64,000 nucleotides of DNA, from positions 2,356,001 through 2,420,000 of the forward strand of contig OY725495.1 of the NCBI GenBank assembly GCA_963281255.1. The letters are read 5' to 3'. Below the pieces are notes generated by a model. That model was not told where the DNA came from and made no database searches. It saw nothing but the letters and a program-made list of their open reading frames with translations. Both the position numbers and the translations under genes were made by a program. The stretch comes from Aphrocallistes beatrix (taxonomy: Eukaryota > Porifera > Hexactinellida > Sceptrulophora > Aphrocallistidae). Below, piece by piece: positions 34,955 to 45,751 of this stretch (its first letter is position 1; every line of letters begins with the position of its first letter).

Positions 34955-36889
34955 TTAAGGATACCGCCCTCGAAAAATCTTGACTGGCGTAAAAAAAAAC
35001 TGCAAAATGTTTTATTGCTAATTTTATTGTATTACTGATCGGTCCACCATCTGATAGCACTATTTGGACGGCATTTTTTTGTATTTTTTGCGAAATAACC
35101 CCCTAAAGTTTAGCGCTAATAAAAATTGAAAATTATTAGAGGATTTTGACTCATTTACCAGTTAGTTTTTAACTTATTTGATATTTTTTTAATGATATGA
35201 ACCTTCACATTGTATTAGCACCTTTGGAGATTATAAAACACAAATATTTAAAAGAATGGGCAAATAAAATCCCAACAAAATAGCTCTATAAGGGAGTTCA
35301 TTTATATAATCCTCGGGAAATCGCAAGTTTGATCTCAGATATTTAGCGATCACTGCGTCAGAAATAAAATTCTGATCGTTTCAAAAAAAAATTTGTTCGG
35401 ATCCGACCATTTGTTCTTGAGATATCGCATATTATAGGTAAAGTTCGGCCATAATATCCCTCTAAGGTCCCGAAAGCGGCTGATGTCATATCTTAAAAAC
35501 TATTGTAGATATATCATATATTATATCCTTAAATAAAAGGATATATGCGAAAATATATAGGTTCCTCGAACATTCCTTTGTCAAAAAATAAATAATTCTC
35601 GACTTATCATTGATTTAATTGTAATACAAATTCTATGGAGAACTTTGAATCTATTAGAAAATGGCGAATCTAATCATTAAATATGTGTCCAAATTTAGCT
35701 ATTATGCTAAATAGTGAATACAATTGCCGTTAATAATATGTACAGAAAAATTGGAGAACTTTTGATAATTATTTTGAAAGTTCTGGCCTTGGACCTCGCA
35801 GATTCGGTCAAAAACCCCCATTTAGGGTCCAAAAAGAGATATCTCTCTATCTTTGTAAATACAAGTCCAAATTCTTAGTTCTCACTTCCTAATATACTTT
35901 TTACTAGTGTACATATATGATTCTTTGATAATAATTGCACTACACCCTATGGAATGTTAAGTTTTAGATTTTTGTCATATGATGACGTAGCATTTTTCGA
36001 AAATCCTAACTTCGAAACTAAAAGTCGTAGACTTTCGCTCTAACTTCCTAATATACTTTTTGGAAGCTTTTTATTCATTCTAAACTGATAGATTATACTT
36101 CGCAGTGCCAGGAATATGAAATATTATCTACAATTATCTCAAAATATTCGGAGTTGGGGCCTCAAGGAAATTTGTGGATTTTCAGGGTACTTTTGCTATT
36201 TTTGGTAAATATTTGGCTTTAATATACCTAAATCAGCAGTATGGATGCGAATAAATGTCTGTGGATGCTTATGTTCATTATTAATAACTCATTTTACATT
36301 CTTCTTAACACCTAAACTTAAAATCTCTATATCTCGGGACTATAAAATTTCAAAATTGACCGTCTTTACAGAATTATTTCTCAAATTTGGTTTGAGATAG
36401 AAGTTTGAAAATTTCAAGAGTTGTTTCATATCATTAGGCGATGAACGTAGGACCACCATTTTTTGGATATATTCTAACTCGGTGATTTTATTCATGATTT
36501 CCCCAAAAAACAGACTTTTTTGGCCCTTTTTTTTCGGACACCGATAAAATTTACAATATTTGTCATTTTAACTTTCTTCTGGTTCTATGAAGTTGCAAAT
36601 ATGGTAGACTATCTATGATTCGATTTTGGAAGCGTTTGATTCCTTGGTATGTCCTAAACAATTCATTGAGTGCCTAAATTTCTACCATTAAGATGTGCTA
36701 GCGGAAAATTAAAAAAACAGACTTTGAGACACTGTATCTCAAAATCTAGAAATGAGAATCAAAAACGGTTTGGAATGTGCCAGTATTTCTTGATGGAGAT
36801 ACCTCCCCACGCTTAACATCTCTTATAGCTCTACTTTCATCGTATGCTGTAATGCAAATCATATGTTTTTTCGAGGGCGGTATCCTTAA
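34955..36889 (-). mobile_element. TTAA1 element, complete copy (1935 bp)
   Basis: TTAA at 34955-34958 and 36886-36889, with inverted ends GGATACCGCCCTCGAAAAA. Inverted relative to the copy at 12580 and about the same length, with high similarity throughout. No transposase is encoded, so a trans-acting source is needed. Confidence 0.9.
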
Positions 36890-36912
36890 GTAATCATGGA
36901 TGATTTAGTACC

Positions 36913-37270
36913 GTGATATCTTGAGATCGTAATATTTTGAGATATCGTAGCATTCAGAGATTTTGTTTGGCTGACTCAAATGGCCTTGTGGTTCAATCGG
37001 TTTCATTGCGGCACTAAATTGTGGCACATGACTAAATTTGATGGCACGCGACACAATTTACTATGGTAGAACCCCATATGGACCATAAATTATTAAAATA
37101 TAATTGATCAATGGTTCATATGGGGTTTAACCATAGTAAATTGTGTCGTGTGCCACTAAATTGTGTCGCGTGCCACAATGAAAACGATTGAACCACAAGG
37201 CCATTTGAGAAGACAAACAAAATCTCAGAATGCTACGATATCTCAAGATATTACGATCTCAAGATATCAC
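36913..37270. mobile_element. Palindromic element (358 bp)
   Basis: Left arm GTGATATCTTGAGATCGTAA and right arm ending as its inverse at 37270. Complementarity runs nearly to the centre, including GGCCTTGTGGTTCAATCG paired with CGATTGAACCACAAGGCC. The flanks show no certain duplication. A second, broken copy abuts the pogo-like element at 30850. Confidence 0.85.
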
Positions 37271-37802
37271 GCAACATTACTATTTGTATTAACTTTGAAC
37301 GATATGATCCAACATAAAAACAACTACGGAGAATATCAGAGTTATCGAAAATTCATAAATAATAGCTACGTATTTCATAACTAAATTTGATGGATATTTA
37401 AGTGAACCTAAAAGATCAATAAGTCAGTATTGAGATTCTACAATGTCTACATCATTAATTATTTCAATGTTCAGATTAATTGTTAATAAATCTTGACAAT
37501 AAGTAGACTCGTTGGACAGTTTAAGATATAAAAATATAGCAGTGGTATACCCAAGAGGGTCATGGCCCCCCGAAATTTTTTGATTGTGGGTTTGATAAGA
37601 CTACCAATCAATAATATATAATTATTCCAGTTTTTTTATTTCTACATCCTATGAAGTAGTAAGATAAATCTAATAAAATTTATTTTATTCTATTATCACA
37701 AACGTCTACAAAACAATATCAATTTTTCTTTTCTTATTTGCCATTCTACTAATAATATCATCTGGATGCAGACCCAAAACGCGTTCATTAATGGCTATAA
37801 GG

Positions 37803-39389
37803 CAGGGGTTCTCAACCTTTTACGGATTGCGTACCCCATGAGGTGAAAGGAAAAGTCCAGGTACCCTCGATTCAAATCTAGCAAGATTCCGCTAAATTAT
37901 TATATGTTGATATAATTTGTAATATGATGAACACAACATAATTTACGTATTTAGAAAAAGTTAAATAATTAGGACAAAGTTTAATGAGATGGCTGGGGTT
38001 CTGTTTTAGATAAAGCTACGCGGAGGTCAGGCTCTACGCATAAACGAGCACGATATCTCTTTTTTCAAAGAGTGCACTCTAGACAACATGTTCCCACGAG
38101 AAAGCCAACGAACCTTTGTGTGAAAGAGCAGCTATTTTGTTCATCATCAGATTCTTGGCATCATAATCGGAAGAGACGAGTATTGAGAGCACTTGACTTG
38201 ATGAAATTAACCATATTGATTACATCGTCAAGGGTTGCTTTTAGCTCAGATGGTAGCGTCTTAGATGCCAGAGCATATCTGTGTATCATGCAGTGGGTAT
38301 GCTTAGTATCAGGATTGACTGCTTTCACTCGTGCCCGAAATCCTGAACGATTGGCAAGCATTGCAGTAGCCCCATCAGTGGTGCACACACTTACATTGTT
38401 CCATGAAAGTCCTCTTCTCTTAAAATATTCAGAAACTTCCGTGAAACATCCTCTCCCTTTTGTAGTGGATTCTAGACAATGACAAAACAAGAATTCTTCC
38501 TTAAAGTCTCCCACTAGTAGATACATCAGTCGACTCGACTAGCTGGGTTGCAAATTTGTTGAGGTGCACCACGTATTTCTGTTGCTCCTGCTGCTCAATA
38601 TCTTCTGCAATATCACATATTCGCCATTGAACTGTATCGTTGGATAGAGGCACATAACTGATCTCCTTTTCTCCATGATCTCCAATTAGACAGCGAAAGA
38701 TGTCCTTGCAACATGGTAGTATGAGCTTCTCATTGATTTATTTGATTTACCAGACCACTCTTATTTAAACGCACTCTCTTCACTCCGATTTCCATTCGTT
38801 TGAAGGATGCAGCATCTTTATCTACTAACTCGGGATGACATCCGCTAAGATGCCTCTTGAGTAAGCTTGGCATCATCGATTGATCAGAAGGACCTTAAAA
38901 CACACTACGCAGTGTGGTAGTTCGCGTCCATTCAGCATAAGTATGAAACCGTGTTGAATATAATTATCATTAATTTTTGTTTTTCCCCCGATTCCTTAAG
39001 TAATGAATTTGCCATTTGAGTAACGGTTCAAATTTTAAGTTGATCTGAAATTTTGTGAAATTTGAATTTATTTTTAGAATTTATATCTAGAAATTGAAAC
39101 CCGAAAATGGTATAGTCAAATGAAGTTCATAAATAGTATCTACCCAGCTTTTATTTGTCCATTCATAAATTCGTGTCAAAATATACACTGGTAAATAGCA
39201 AACTGACATAATTAACCAAAGAATACGTCTGTCAAAATTACGGTTTACTTTTGACAGGTCTCGAATCAGAAGAAATTACCAGACATAATTTCATAGTACT
39301 TCTAGACATTTAAAGTTGGTTCAGCGTACCTCTCGAAAGCATCTGGCGTACCCCTAGGGGTACGCGTATACCCAGGTTGAGAACCCCTG
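37803..39389 (-). mobile_element. hAT transposon 2 (1587 bp), Charlie/ZBED-like
   Basis: Ends CAGGGGTTCTCAACCTTTTA and, inward from the right, CAGGGGTTCTCAACCTGGGT. A perfect 8-bp duplication CTATAAGG lies at 37795-37802 and 39390-39397. It sits inside the C-terminal coding of hAT 3 and is internally deleted compared with an autonomous element of about 2.5-3 kb. Confidence 0.93.
38161..38990 (-). pseudogene. hAT transposase 2 remnant (BED finger plus part of catalytic core)
   Basis: A BED zinc finger is visible near 38990-38830 (PHCVVCFKVLL, then LLKRHLSGCHPELVDKD). The frame 38526-38161 carries GDFKEEFLFCHCLESTTKG, CTTDGATAMLANRSGFRARV (second catalytic region) and HCMIHRYALASKTLP, closely matching ZBED5-like/Charlie transposases. 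The dimerisation domain is missing, so this copy could only have moved with help. Confidence 0.85.
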
Positions 39390-39430
39390 CTATAAGGGCT
39401 AGTCCTGTTAACCTTTCTTTTTTGTCATCG

Positions 39431-39571
39431 TGTAGAGCAGTAGAGATTCATAGAGCAGTAGAGATTCATGGAAATTAACTGTTATTCAGTATTACTTAAC
39501 TAGTATGAACTTAGTACGTATAGTAGGCAATTGTTAAGTAGTATATAGTTTAATCTGAGTGTAGTATCTTT
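39431..39571 (+). repeat. 5' LTR of gypsy 2, 3' part lost
   Basis: Matches 42454-42597 of the 3' LTR with few differences, then breaks at GTAGTATCTTTAT. The remaining 60-odd bp of the LTR, including its CA end, are missing and replaced by an inverted piece of the element's 3' junction. Confidence 0.85.
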
Positions 39572-39604
39572 ATCTCTACTGCTCTACATTACCCCCTCCC
39601 TCTA
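39572..39604 (-). other. 33-bp inverted copy of the gypsy 2 purine-tract/LTR junction
   Basis: These 33 bases are the exact reverse complement of 42438-42470, which spans the polypurine tract and the first bases of the 3' LTR. The segment begins ATCTCTACTGCTCTACATTA. It joins a broken 5' LTR to internal sequence. Confidence 0.88.
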
Positions 39605-39689
39605 GGCGATCAGTCTATTGCCGGCATACGTATGTCGCAGACCAGCAGAGGCAAAGGTCGTTACCCAGATATTAAGTAGTATCGGATAG

Positions 39690-39896
39690 TAAGGTCAACT
39701 TGGAAGAGGCATTTGAGATTTTGAGGGAGCTGGATTCGCCCCTCGATAGTAGTCAAGCTATGATCTCAATGTTTAGGCAGGATTGGGAACCTGGGACACC
39801 GATCAACGATTTCTTCTATTACTTGGTGAGTGCATCCGAAATGGCGAAAGCGCCATTGCATATGCCATGTGTGCTCCTGCTAAACCAATTGCATTA
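39690..39896 (+). pseudogene. Gag-like fragment of gypsy 2
   Basis: An open frame with LEEAFEILRELDSPLDSSQ and MFRQDWEPGTPINDFFYYLV, reading like part of a gypsy capsid. It ends at TAA (39894-39896), and further gag coding resumes in another frame before the zinc knuckles. Assignment is from position and composition. Confidence 0.6.
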
Positions 39897-39989
39897 ACGT
39901 TGTGAAATATGAAGATGAGGGGTACTCACCGCGGACATCGATTTCAATGAACTCGAGGGAGAGGCAAGCTTTCTGGTTATCCTCGGGAA

Positions 39990-40517
39990 TTGAGGTGTTA
40001 CATTTGTGGGAGGATTGGACACTTTGCGAGAGAATATGAACATCAGTTTTGTCAAAAGTGCGGCTGGAAAGGTCATGGTCGAAGAGACTGTCAGGCAAGG
40101 AAGGAGAAACGAATTAACTGTGTCGAGCTGCATTCTAATGCATCCCTTACTAATACCAACGATGGGAATATAGGAGGGGTAGTAATTGCCATTTGGGTGA
40201 ATGGAAAGCCTACCAGAGCTATGATTGACACCGGAGCTCAACCGTCAGTTATGGATGAGAAGACACTCGATAGTTTAGGACTTAGATGCAAACCTGATCC
40301 TGGAATAGTCCGAGGGGTATGTGCTACTCCAATCGATACGCTAGGTTTTGTAGAGGTGGAAATTGATCTAGGAAATGGGCGAGTGCGCGAACATACGTTT
40401 ACGATTCTAGATAGTCCTGAACCTACAGTGATTTTGGGAAGGGAGTTCTTACTGAGGTTCGATTCTTTTGAGATTGATTGGGGAGAAGAAAGGTACGTAT
40501 GGGTCAATTTTGGCTAG
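39990..40517 (+). pseudogene. Nucleocapsid zinc knuckles plus aspartic protease of gypsy 2
   Basis: Two CCHC-type knuckles: CYICGRIGHFAREY, in which the last Cys has become Tyr, and CQKCGWKGHGRRDC, which is intact. They are followed by a retropepsin with AMIDTGAQPSVMD near residues 75-87 and TVILGREFLL near residue 148. The frame is open across all three parts and overlaps the RT frame by 40 bp, as expected if frameshifting joined them, though decay is equally possible. Confidence 0.85.
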
Positions 40518-41598
40518 AAACAGTTACAAGTGTTCAGGGAGGATTGCCATTAGCACGCGCCGAAGCAGTAAACCAAGTGCTGAGTATGGCTGAGGATGGT
40601 AAAGAAGATACATATGATATTAATTCAGAGTTGGATTGTCAACAAAAAGAAAAGCTAGGAACTTTACTAACGGAATTCGAGGACGTTTTTGCACCTAATC
40701 CGAAGAAACCATCGGTAACTCACTTAACAGAACATTCTATTGTGACGGGTAATGCCCGTCCAGTGAGGGCTAAGAATATCAGGGTGTCGCCTCAGATTGA
40801 AAAGGAGATTAATACTCAAATTCAGCAAATGCTCGAAAACGGGATTGTTAGACCGTGGAATTCTCCCTGGGCGAGCAGAGTTATTCTCGTGACCAAGAAA
40901 GATGGAACACAAAGGTTTGCCGTAGATTATCGCGCGTTGAATAACTGCACGAAGAAGGACAGTTATCCTATTCCAGAAGCGAGGGATATCTTGGACAAAC
41001 TAAAAGAGAGTCGCTACTTTTCGACGCTTGACGGAGCAAGTGCATATTGGAGCATCCCCATAGCTGAAATTGATCGAGAGAAAACAGCCTTTCTTACCCC
41101 GAGAGGACAGTTCGAGTTTGTGTGATGGAATTTGGTCTGTGCAATGCCCTTTTGTCGTACCAATGCGGGGTTGATGAAGCCCTAGGAAGCGCTAGTAATA
41201 GCCAAGCATACATCGATGATACCATAACGTATTCGCAAAGTTTTGGTAAGCATTTATAACACCTAAGAGATGTTCTGGTATGCTTTCGTCCTGCAGGCTT
41301 GCAGCTGAGGAAGAATAAATGCAAAATTGGGTACCAGAGTATCGAGTTTGTGGGGCATTTGCTAACACCAGAGGGACACCAGCTAATCGATTCACTGGTA
41401 GGTAGAATTAGCAGACAGGCACGCCCTAACAATGTAAGGACACTAAAATCTTTCTTGGGGTTGGTAAATTATTATCGCGAATTTCTTCCTCGGATGGCGG
41501 ATATAGCAATCCCTCTATTCCGCCTCACGAGAAAAGGAGTCAAATGGGATTGGGATGGGTCGTGTGAACGAAGCTATACTAACTGCGTGAAACATTAG
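40478..41598 (+). pseudogene. Reverse transcriptase of gypsy 2, broken after the palm start
   Basis: The first frame (to 41125) covers ENGIVRPWNSPWASRVILV, DGTQRFAVDYRALNNCTKKD and STLDGASAYWSIPI. A TGA at 41123 interrupts it. Other frames continue with MEFGLCNALLSYQC, the catalytic box YIDD near 41210, and the thumb and connection region (FVGHLLTPEGHQ, SFLGLVNYYREFLP). A stop after 41590 precedes a short RNase H start (FYVEADASGEAVY). Confidence 0.88.
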
Positions 41599-41658
41599 AA
41601 GGGAACCCCGTGACTCTAGCATACCCTTCATGGAGCGAGGCTTTTTATGTAGAGGCTG

Positions 41659-42453
41659 ATGCGTCCGGAGAAGCAGTGTATGAGGTGTATGCTAGAGGAA
41701 AGGAAGATTGAAAAGACAGATTGGCCAAGCTTAGTAAATGAGGTGACCCTTCAATGTAATGCGTTAATTAATAGCAGCACTGGTTACTCTCCGAGCGAGG
41801 TAATGTATGGAGAAGAACTTAGATCTGACCTGGACTTGCTTATTCCAACGGTGGCTCAGGAAGAGTTTGAAGATGTTGATAGCTATGTCAAAATGGCGGT
41901 AACCCGAAATCAAGCGTTATGGGAAGATGTATCCAATAATATACGCGAAGCTCAGGAAACTATGAAACACAATTATAACCGCACTGCAAAGGAATCGGAT
42001 ATTGTAGCAGGGGACCTGGTACTGGTAAAGGATGAAAATCGCAGCGATTTTCTGCCCCCATTGTACAAAAGCCCCAAGAAGGTCTTGAAAAGGAAGAAAG
42101 CCAACGTAATCGTGGGGGATCTTGAATTGAATCAAGAAAAGGTGGTACACCTAAATCGCTGTCGAAAGGTACCTGGTCCTGAAAATTGCCTGGATGAATC
42201 AACCTTATCTGTGACGCAAGAAAGTGATTGCGATCAAACCCTCATGTTAGGGGATGAAGAGGAACAACAGGTTCCCATGCAACAGATGTCAAATAGTGAA
42301 GTTATTGCAAGTGACTTTGGTCATCCTTACTGCGACGATCTACGAGAGAATCCAGACCGACAAAAAATTCGGGAATGTGGTGACGAGTTATCCTCGGAGA
42401 AGGGGTTGTGCAGAGGAAAGAGAGGAGCGTGGATGTTTAGAGGGAGGGGGTAA
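41659..42453 (+). pseudogene. Integrase C-terminal region of gypsy 2
   Basis: Reads TDWPSLVNEVTLQCNALINS, STGYSPSEVMYGEELRSDL and DIVAGDLVLVKD, the part after the integrase active-site Glu. RNase H, the HHCC domain and the catalytic core are missing, so an internal deletion of roughly 1.5 kb joins the RNase H start to this part near 41690. The frame ends at TAA just before the 3' LTR. Confidence 0.82.
42438..42453 (+). other. Polypurine tract of gypsy 2
   Basis: TAGAGGGAGGGGGTAA directly precedes the TG of the 3' LTR, the standard primer site for plus-strand synthesis. This junction is the source of the inverted 33-bp copy at 39572. Confidence 0.8.
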
Positions 42454-42661
42454 TGTAGAGCAGTAGAGATTCATAGAGCAGTAGAGATTCATGGAAATTA
42501 GCTAGTATTCAGTATTACTTAACTAGTATAAACTTAGTACGTATAGTAGGCAATTGTTAAGTAGTATATAGTTTAATCTGAGTGTAGTATCTTTATTGTT
42601 TGTAACTTCTTGTATTGTACTTACGACGTTAATTAAACTATTACTGCTCTACTCTGTAACA
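42454..42661 (+). repeat. 3' LTR of gypsy 2, full length (208 bp)
   Basis: Runs from TGTAGAGCAG to CTGTAACA. A small tandem repeat of GTAGAGCAGTAGAGATTCAT-like sequence opens both LTRs. The 3' LTR carries the last 60-odd bp that the 5' copy lacks. Confidence 0.85.
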
Positions 42662-43910
42662 ATCGTATTCCTTAAATACGTCTTCACATGCTTCAAGGTT
42701 GAGAAACTCCTTTCACTGGTTTCAGTAGTGATTGGTAGCGTAGCAAAAATCTGCAGTATCCTGAAAACATGGCTTGCATTATTTCTTTGTTACATTCAGC
42801 TAAAGCTCCAACAGCAGTTTCAGGAATCTGCTCGCCCTTACATATTTTATCAGCACAAATACATTGCCAATTTTTCAATTGTGCTTGGATTTCCGCAAGG
42901 CAGAATGGTTACAATGGCTCTAAAGGTTCCAAACATTTTGTAATTGATCTACAGGCATTGTTGCATCATTACTTGGAAGGAGATTTTGCAGCGTAAAACC
43001 TTTCTGAATCTTGTATTAAGTTGATCCACCAACCACTGATAATAAGGAATGAATATGTTTTCATTATAGAAAATCTCTTCTCGATCACTGAATTTAGATT
43101 TACTTCTTGCTAGACCTCAAGTGTCACAGAAGAGCCGCTTTTGACCTAGCTCTCATAAAAATATTGCTTTTAAATTGATCATCTTGTACGTCTTTTTAAA
43201 ATAGTTCAGCCAAATTCTCTATGACAGAACACACGGCAACCAAATCTAAGTTCTGTGACTGTAATTATTTGGAAACATTCACTAAAAGTGCACTTGGACC
43301 TTCTAAAACTGTGCAAGAGTAAATGAAGTCAAATGATGTACAAACATGAACTAGCTGATTTGCCTTACAAGCTGTTTCTCTTCCTGGTACTTGAGTTAGT
43401 TCCTCCAAAACTCCAACTATTGCTTTAATTAATTACACAAATACCAATATCGATCGCATTATGTCTCTCAACCCATGTTGTAGCCACAAGAGATTTCAAT
43501 CGCAGGCGTTTCGATTCGGGGCATAAAACTTGAATTGCCATGCGTAATCTCTCTTCGCGTAAAGGATATCCATGAAAAAGGAGATATAGTGAGATTAGAA
43601 AATGTATTGCTAAGCACAACAGTATTAGCTTTCCCAATTGCCAAATTTAAACTATGTGATGAACAATGAGTATACTAGTGGACCATTGGATACTTTTCAC
43701 GTATGCATGCCTGTACTCCTTTGAATTTCCCAGACATTGCACTAGCCCCGTCCAATCCAAGTCCAACCAAATTTCTCAAATCAAGACCAGAAGATGTACA
43801 GTATGACTCAATTGAACTTGCAATTCCTTCCCCGATTAAGTCAGTTACAGTTACGAAACCAAGAAACTTTTCGTTTAAGATTATGGGACTATTATTTGAG
43901 ATATTAGTAG

Positions 43911-44408
43911 TTACAAGCGCGCTTCGCTTGCTTGCGCTGCGGGGCTGGCGGACACTTTGTGTCCGCAAGAGGATCCCTTCGGTCGCCTGGGGTCACATTG
44001 GTTAATTATAAGGGAGATAGTATCTCTAAATATGTCTGTCCTACTGTGATAATCGATATCACTCGAAAAAACACCAAATTTGTAAATTTGTTAAATTTTG
44101 ATGAGTAATGATGACGTCATAGCAAAGGGATGAGTCATCATTTTTTGCTGATAGTTGCATCATATGTGAGACGTGTTAGGATACAAATTCTATTAAAATT
44201 TCAGCCTTCTCTATCCTATAATGGCTGAGTTATACCCGAATAACTGTGTTGCTTAACTTTTAAAAATGTGACAATGACGTCATAATTCCATGATGAGTTG
44301 ACATTTTGCTCTGAGCTCAGAACTTACTGGAGCCATAGCCAAAAGACTCCCACATGCCAAAACTCTGCTTTCTACGCCTGGCAGTTTCTTCAATCAATTC
44401 GTTACAGA
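43911..44408 (-). repeat. Left inverted arm of the Penelope-like complex
   Basis: Reverse complement of 46372-46858 with moderate divergence. A GC-rich outer end includes GCGGACACTTTGTGTCCGC, a perfect short hairpin, and the inner end is TCAATCAATTCGTTACAGAT next to (TA)n. It also contains palindromic TGACGTCA-type sites. Confidence 0.85.
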
Positions 44409-44495
44409 TATATATATATATATATATAAGAAGTATTAGATTCGTGATAGTAGTAGTAATTGGTTGTAGAGCACATACATTGGAGGCTTTCTGAA

Positions 44496-45554
44496 CTATA
44501 TGTTCGTCCTCAATACATAGGAAATGGGTATCAAATAGAATGAGGCCCTAATTAAGTATTCTTTTAAGATTTGCGAAAGCATTATTCTAAGGGTCGTCTT
44601 CCTCGTCTGTGATGGGGGTAGGGGAGCAACAGCATTACGAAGTTCATCGTAGAATCGATTGGGATGGTCATGGTGAACTGTGATATTTGGGTGAGATTTG
44701 CGGATCAGATTGCTTACTTGAAGCTCCATTGAGGTCTCCATACGAGATGGAGGGCGGTATGAGGGAGGTAAAAACTTCCAGACCTGCCAGAGCAGGTCGG
44801 GTACGGCTGTCAGATGACGCCAAATGCGGTGTGCTGACCTGGGCTGGCGTAGTACGTGTTTTGTCGCGCCTGTTTGGCCGACATAGACCATTTGAGGAAC
44901 ATAGGGATGATGGAGTACATAAATCATACGTAAATGTGCACATGGTTCAAAAGGGAATGCAGAATGTGTCCCGAAACGCTGTTCGTAGCTTATACATATG
45001 CGACATCGATCCTTACAGATCGTGTATCGATGTTCCAGATTGGATTGAGGGTACGAGTACTGAAGGATTGAAATGAGGGGGGGCGCTGGAATGATGGGCA
45101 CAAGATGAAAGTCTTGCTTAGTTATTGGGGCCAGCTGTCGCTTTGTTGGCCTGGTCTGCGAATAATTATATGATATTGCAGTGGTCTCGGGAAGGGGTCT
45201 TTTGGGGGTATTCCGGGGAAAATACATTAGGTCGGATATTGCGTACGTGAGTTCTGAGAGGGCATGGCCCGCTCGCATGTAATGAGGCATATACCTCTGG
45301 TAGTGGTTGTGGAGCGCTAATTTGGGTTGCGTAGCAATGCGAGCTGATCTGAGAGTAGCAGCTTTCCATGTAGAGGAGAGCATGTTCTGTGAGGGATGGT
45401 TAGAAGCCACATGAAGTGGAGTAGGTTGTCGAAACGATTGTGCCACTTGAATGTATAAGTGATTAGTGGGGTCATAGAGAACATCCTGAGTGACATTAGT
45501 CGGTCCTATATATATATATACAGGGGCGCCGAACTTTTCGAAATCTAAGGACAA
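44496..45554 (-). CDS. GIY-YIG endonuclease-bearing ORF, Penelope-like, N-terminally truncated (352 aa)
   Basis: Residues 33-105 (SFRQPTPLHVASNHPSQNML) resemble the thumb that follows the RT palm in Penelope-like elements. Residues 180-187 give CKDRCRIC, a zinc-ligand cluster of the type found before their endonuclease. Residues 210-226 (MIYVL, then VYVGQTG) form a GIY-YIG motif, with Arg/His near 236-242 and Glu at 273 or 277 as candidate catalytic residues. This nuclease class nicks target DNA. The RT palm is absent: the first 16 residues come from a (TA)n tract and a small MITE, so the frame is 5'-truncated. There is no stop over 1 kb. A host GIY-YIG protein is less likely. Confidence 0.6.
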   Translation of the reverse strand: MSLDFEKFGAPVYIYIGPTNVTQDVLYDPTNHLYIQVAQSFRQPTPLHVASNHPSQNMLSSTWKAATLRSARIATQPKLALHNHYQRYMPHYMRAGHALSELTYAISDLMYFPRNTPKRPLPETTAISYNYSQTRPTKRQLAPITKQDFHLVPIIPAPPLISILQYSYPQSNLEHRYTICKDRCRICISYEQRFGTHSAFPFEPCAHLRMIYVLHHPYVPQMVYVGQTGATKHVLRQPRSAHRIWRHLTAVPDLLWQVWKFLPPSYRPPSRMETSMELQVSNLIRKSHPNITVHHDHPNRFYDELRNAVAPLPPSQTRKTTLRIMLSQILKEYLIRASFYLIPISYVLRTNI

Positions 45555-45662
45555 ATTCGGGGTTCCAGGGGGGGCTCAGCCCTAAATTTTGTATTGCGTC
45601 TATGGGCCATCTTCGAATCCAGGGGGGGCTCGAGCCCCCCCAGCCCCCCCGGGTTCGGCGCC

Positions 45663-45666
<4 letters not shown>
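45521..45666. mobile_element. Small hAT-like MITE (146 bp) in a (TA)n tract
   Basis: Ends CAGGGGCGCCGAAC and, inward from the right, CATAGGCGCCGAAC. The GC-rich interior contains G and C runs, and TATATATA lies on both sides, although this sits in a microsatellite so the duplication is not independent evidence. Confidence 0.7.

Positions 45667-45710
<44 letters not shown>
45667..45710 (+). repeat. (TA)n microsatellite
   Basis: About 22 TA units. Frames across it read as YIYIYI and are not genes. Shorter (TA)n tracts at 44408-44428, 45509-45520 and 46354-46371 border the other parts of the complex. Confidence 0.9.
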
Positions 45711-45751
45711 AACAATAATCGAGTTTTAATAGTAAGGATATATATATATAT

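Larger units (their letters stand above)
39431..42661 (+). mobile_element. Ty3/gypsy LTR retrotransposon 2, internally deleted
   Basis: LTRs begin TGTAGAGCAGTAGAGATTCA at 39431 and 42454. The 3' LTR ends CTGTAACA at 42661, and ATCG flanks both sides (39427-39430, 42662-42665), giving a 4-bp duplication inside hAT 3. Gag, CCHC, protease and RT are present, but most RNase H and the integrase core are deleted near 41690. The 5' LTR lacks its 3' part; see the feature at 39572. Confidence 0.9.

Noticed and set aside
12580..36889. Calling TTAA1 and TTAA2 piggyBac elements
   Set aside because: TTAA flanks fit, but no transposase is present, the termini are not typical piggyBac ends, and a TA duplication inside the palindromic TTAA cannot be excluded.
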